This document shows positions 4,713-5,316 of a stretch of DNA of 5,316 nucleotides, in pieces (within the stretch, counting starts at the first letter, position 1; every line of letters starts with the position of its first letter). Source of the stretch: JBBQVZ01 sp038211015 (GTDB taxonomy: Bacteria > Actinomycetota > UBA4738 > HRBIN12). Both the position numbers and the translations under genes were made by a program. Where the stretch lies: NCBI GenBank assembly GCA_038211015.1, contig JBBQVZ010000184.1, positions 1 to 5,316 of the forward strand, in the 5' to 3' direction. The notes beneath the pieces are model-generated. The model made no database searches and was not told the DNA's origin. It saw only the letters and a program-made list of their open reading frames with translations.

Positions 4713-5316
4713 CGGATCCCGATGTCGTGGTGATCGGGGGCGGCTTCGCCGGATTGATCGCGGGGCGTGACCTCCGCGAGGCCGGCCGCTCCGTGGTCCT
4801 GCTCGAGGCGCGCGACCGGCTGGGTGGTCGCACCTGGTTCCGCGAACTGCCCGGCACCGGCGTCAAGGTGGAGTACGGCGGCACGTGGTTCTGGTCGGAG
4901 CTGCATACCGGGCTCGCCGCGGAGATCGCTCGCTACGGCGTCGTCGTCCGTCCGGCGGAGACCGTCAGCTCCATGGCCTGGCTCGCGGACGGGCAGCTGC
5001 GATCGGGGCCGGGGGTGTTCGCGGACCTGCAGCGTGCGCTGGCGCCGTTCGATCAGATCTTCGACGAGGTGGCGTCGCGGATCGAGGTCGCATGGGACGT
5101 CGATCGGAGCGCCCTGCGCGATCTGGACATGCCGGCGGCGGCGTGGATCGCCGGCCTGGGATTGTCCACCGAGGCCGCCGACTTCCTCATGGCGTACACG
5201 GCCGCGATGGGGGGAGGCGATCCCACGCGACTGTCGGCGTTGGGCATCCTCGCCGACGCCGTGCTGCTCGGATATCGCTTCGACGAGGCGTTCGAGAGCG
5301 TCGGGGAGTCGTTCGC
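4709..5316 (+). CDS. FAD-dependent amine oxidase-like protein, N-terminal part (cut by right window edge)
   Basis: The visible 202 residues begin with a classic FAD-binding Rossmann fold: VVVIGGGFAGLIAG (6-19, GxGxxG), an acidic strand end LLEARDRLGGRTW (31-43, Glu33 expected to bind the FAD ribose, GGRT near the pyrophosphate), and VEYGGTWFW (54-62). This order is characteristic of the flavin-containing amine oxidoreductase family (monoamine/polyamine oxidases, PF01593), which oxidise amines to imines and release aldehydes. The rest of the substrate domain and the C-terminal FAD-contacting segment lie outside the window. There is no signal peptide, so it is probably cytoplasmic. The start is GTG at 4709, overlapping the P450 stop TGA, which suggests translational coupling. 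Other members of the superfamily (phytoene desaturase-like or protoporphyrinogen oxidase-like) share the N-terminal fold, so the amine call rests partly on the ligase genes nearby. Confidence 0.88.
   Translation, partial: MTDPDVVVIGGGFAGLIAGRDLREAGRSVVLLEARDRLGGRTWFRELPGTGVKVEYGGTWFWSELHTGLAAEIARYGVVVRPAETVSSMAWLADGQLRSGPGVFADLQRALAPFDQIFDEVASRIEVAWDVDRSALRDLDMPAAAWIAGLGLSTEAADFLMAYTAAMGGGDPTRLSALGILADAVLLGYRFDEAFESVGESF

Noticed and set aside
3773..4906. Second minus-strand open frame opposite the P450 and flavoprotein genes
   Set aside because: Ser/Arg-rich composition typical of an antisense frame and no family motifs.

Overview
The window looks like chromosomal DNA from a high-GC Actinomycetota-type bacterium. 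The evidence is strong G/C at third codon positions, extensive use of GTG and TTG starts, very compact gene packing, and protein families common in soil actinobacteria: a class I bacterial P450, a glutamine-synthetase-like ligase and a PF04185-type secreted phosphoesterase. I cannot name the genus. About 98% of the window is coding. I see no tRNA, rRNA, CRISPR array, insertion sequence or convincing terminator.

Layout: two divergent gene strings leave a 109-bp gap at about 3425-3533. The leftward (minus) string is a glutamine-synthetase-fold ligase (3424-2120), a predicted secreted phosphoesterase (2120-1215), a short-chain dehydrogenase/reductase (1213-407), and the N-terminal part of a second glutamine-synthetase-fold ligase (410 to the left edge). 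Neighbouring genes overlap by one to four bases or are one base apart, so this reads as one translationally coupled operon. The rightward (plus) string is a cytochrome P450 (3534-4712) overlapping by four bases with an FAD-dependent amine-oxidase-like protein that runs off the right edge (4709-5316).

How they may work together (inference): glutamine-synthetase-fold ligases next to a flavin amine oxidase, an SDR and a P450 fit uptake and breakdown, or modification, of an amine. In known gamma-glutamylation routes (putrescine/PuuA, isopropylamine/IpuC, aniline/AtdA1, methylamine/GMAS), a ligase of this fold caps an amine with glutamate and oxidoreductases then process it. The P450 could open or dealkylate an amine, the flavoenzyme could deaminate it, and the SDR could handle the resulting carbonyl or alcohol. 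The substrate cannot be read from the sequence.

Most worth a second look: (1) the pair of ligases in one operon with a divergent P450/amine oxidase pair; (2) a P450 whose I-helix acid-alcohol motif is replaced by GGLQEPRD; (3) a ligase that departs from true glutamine synthetase around the substrate flap; (4) an 11-of-12-base inverted repeat in the divergent promoter region.
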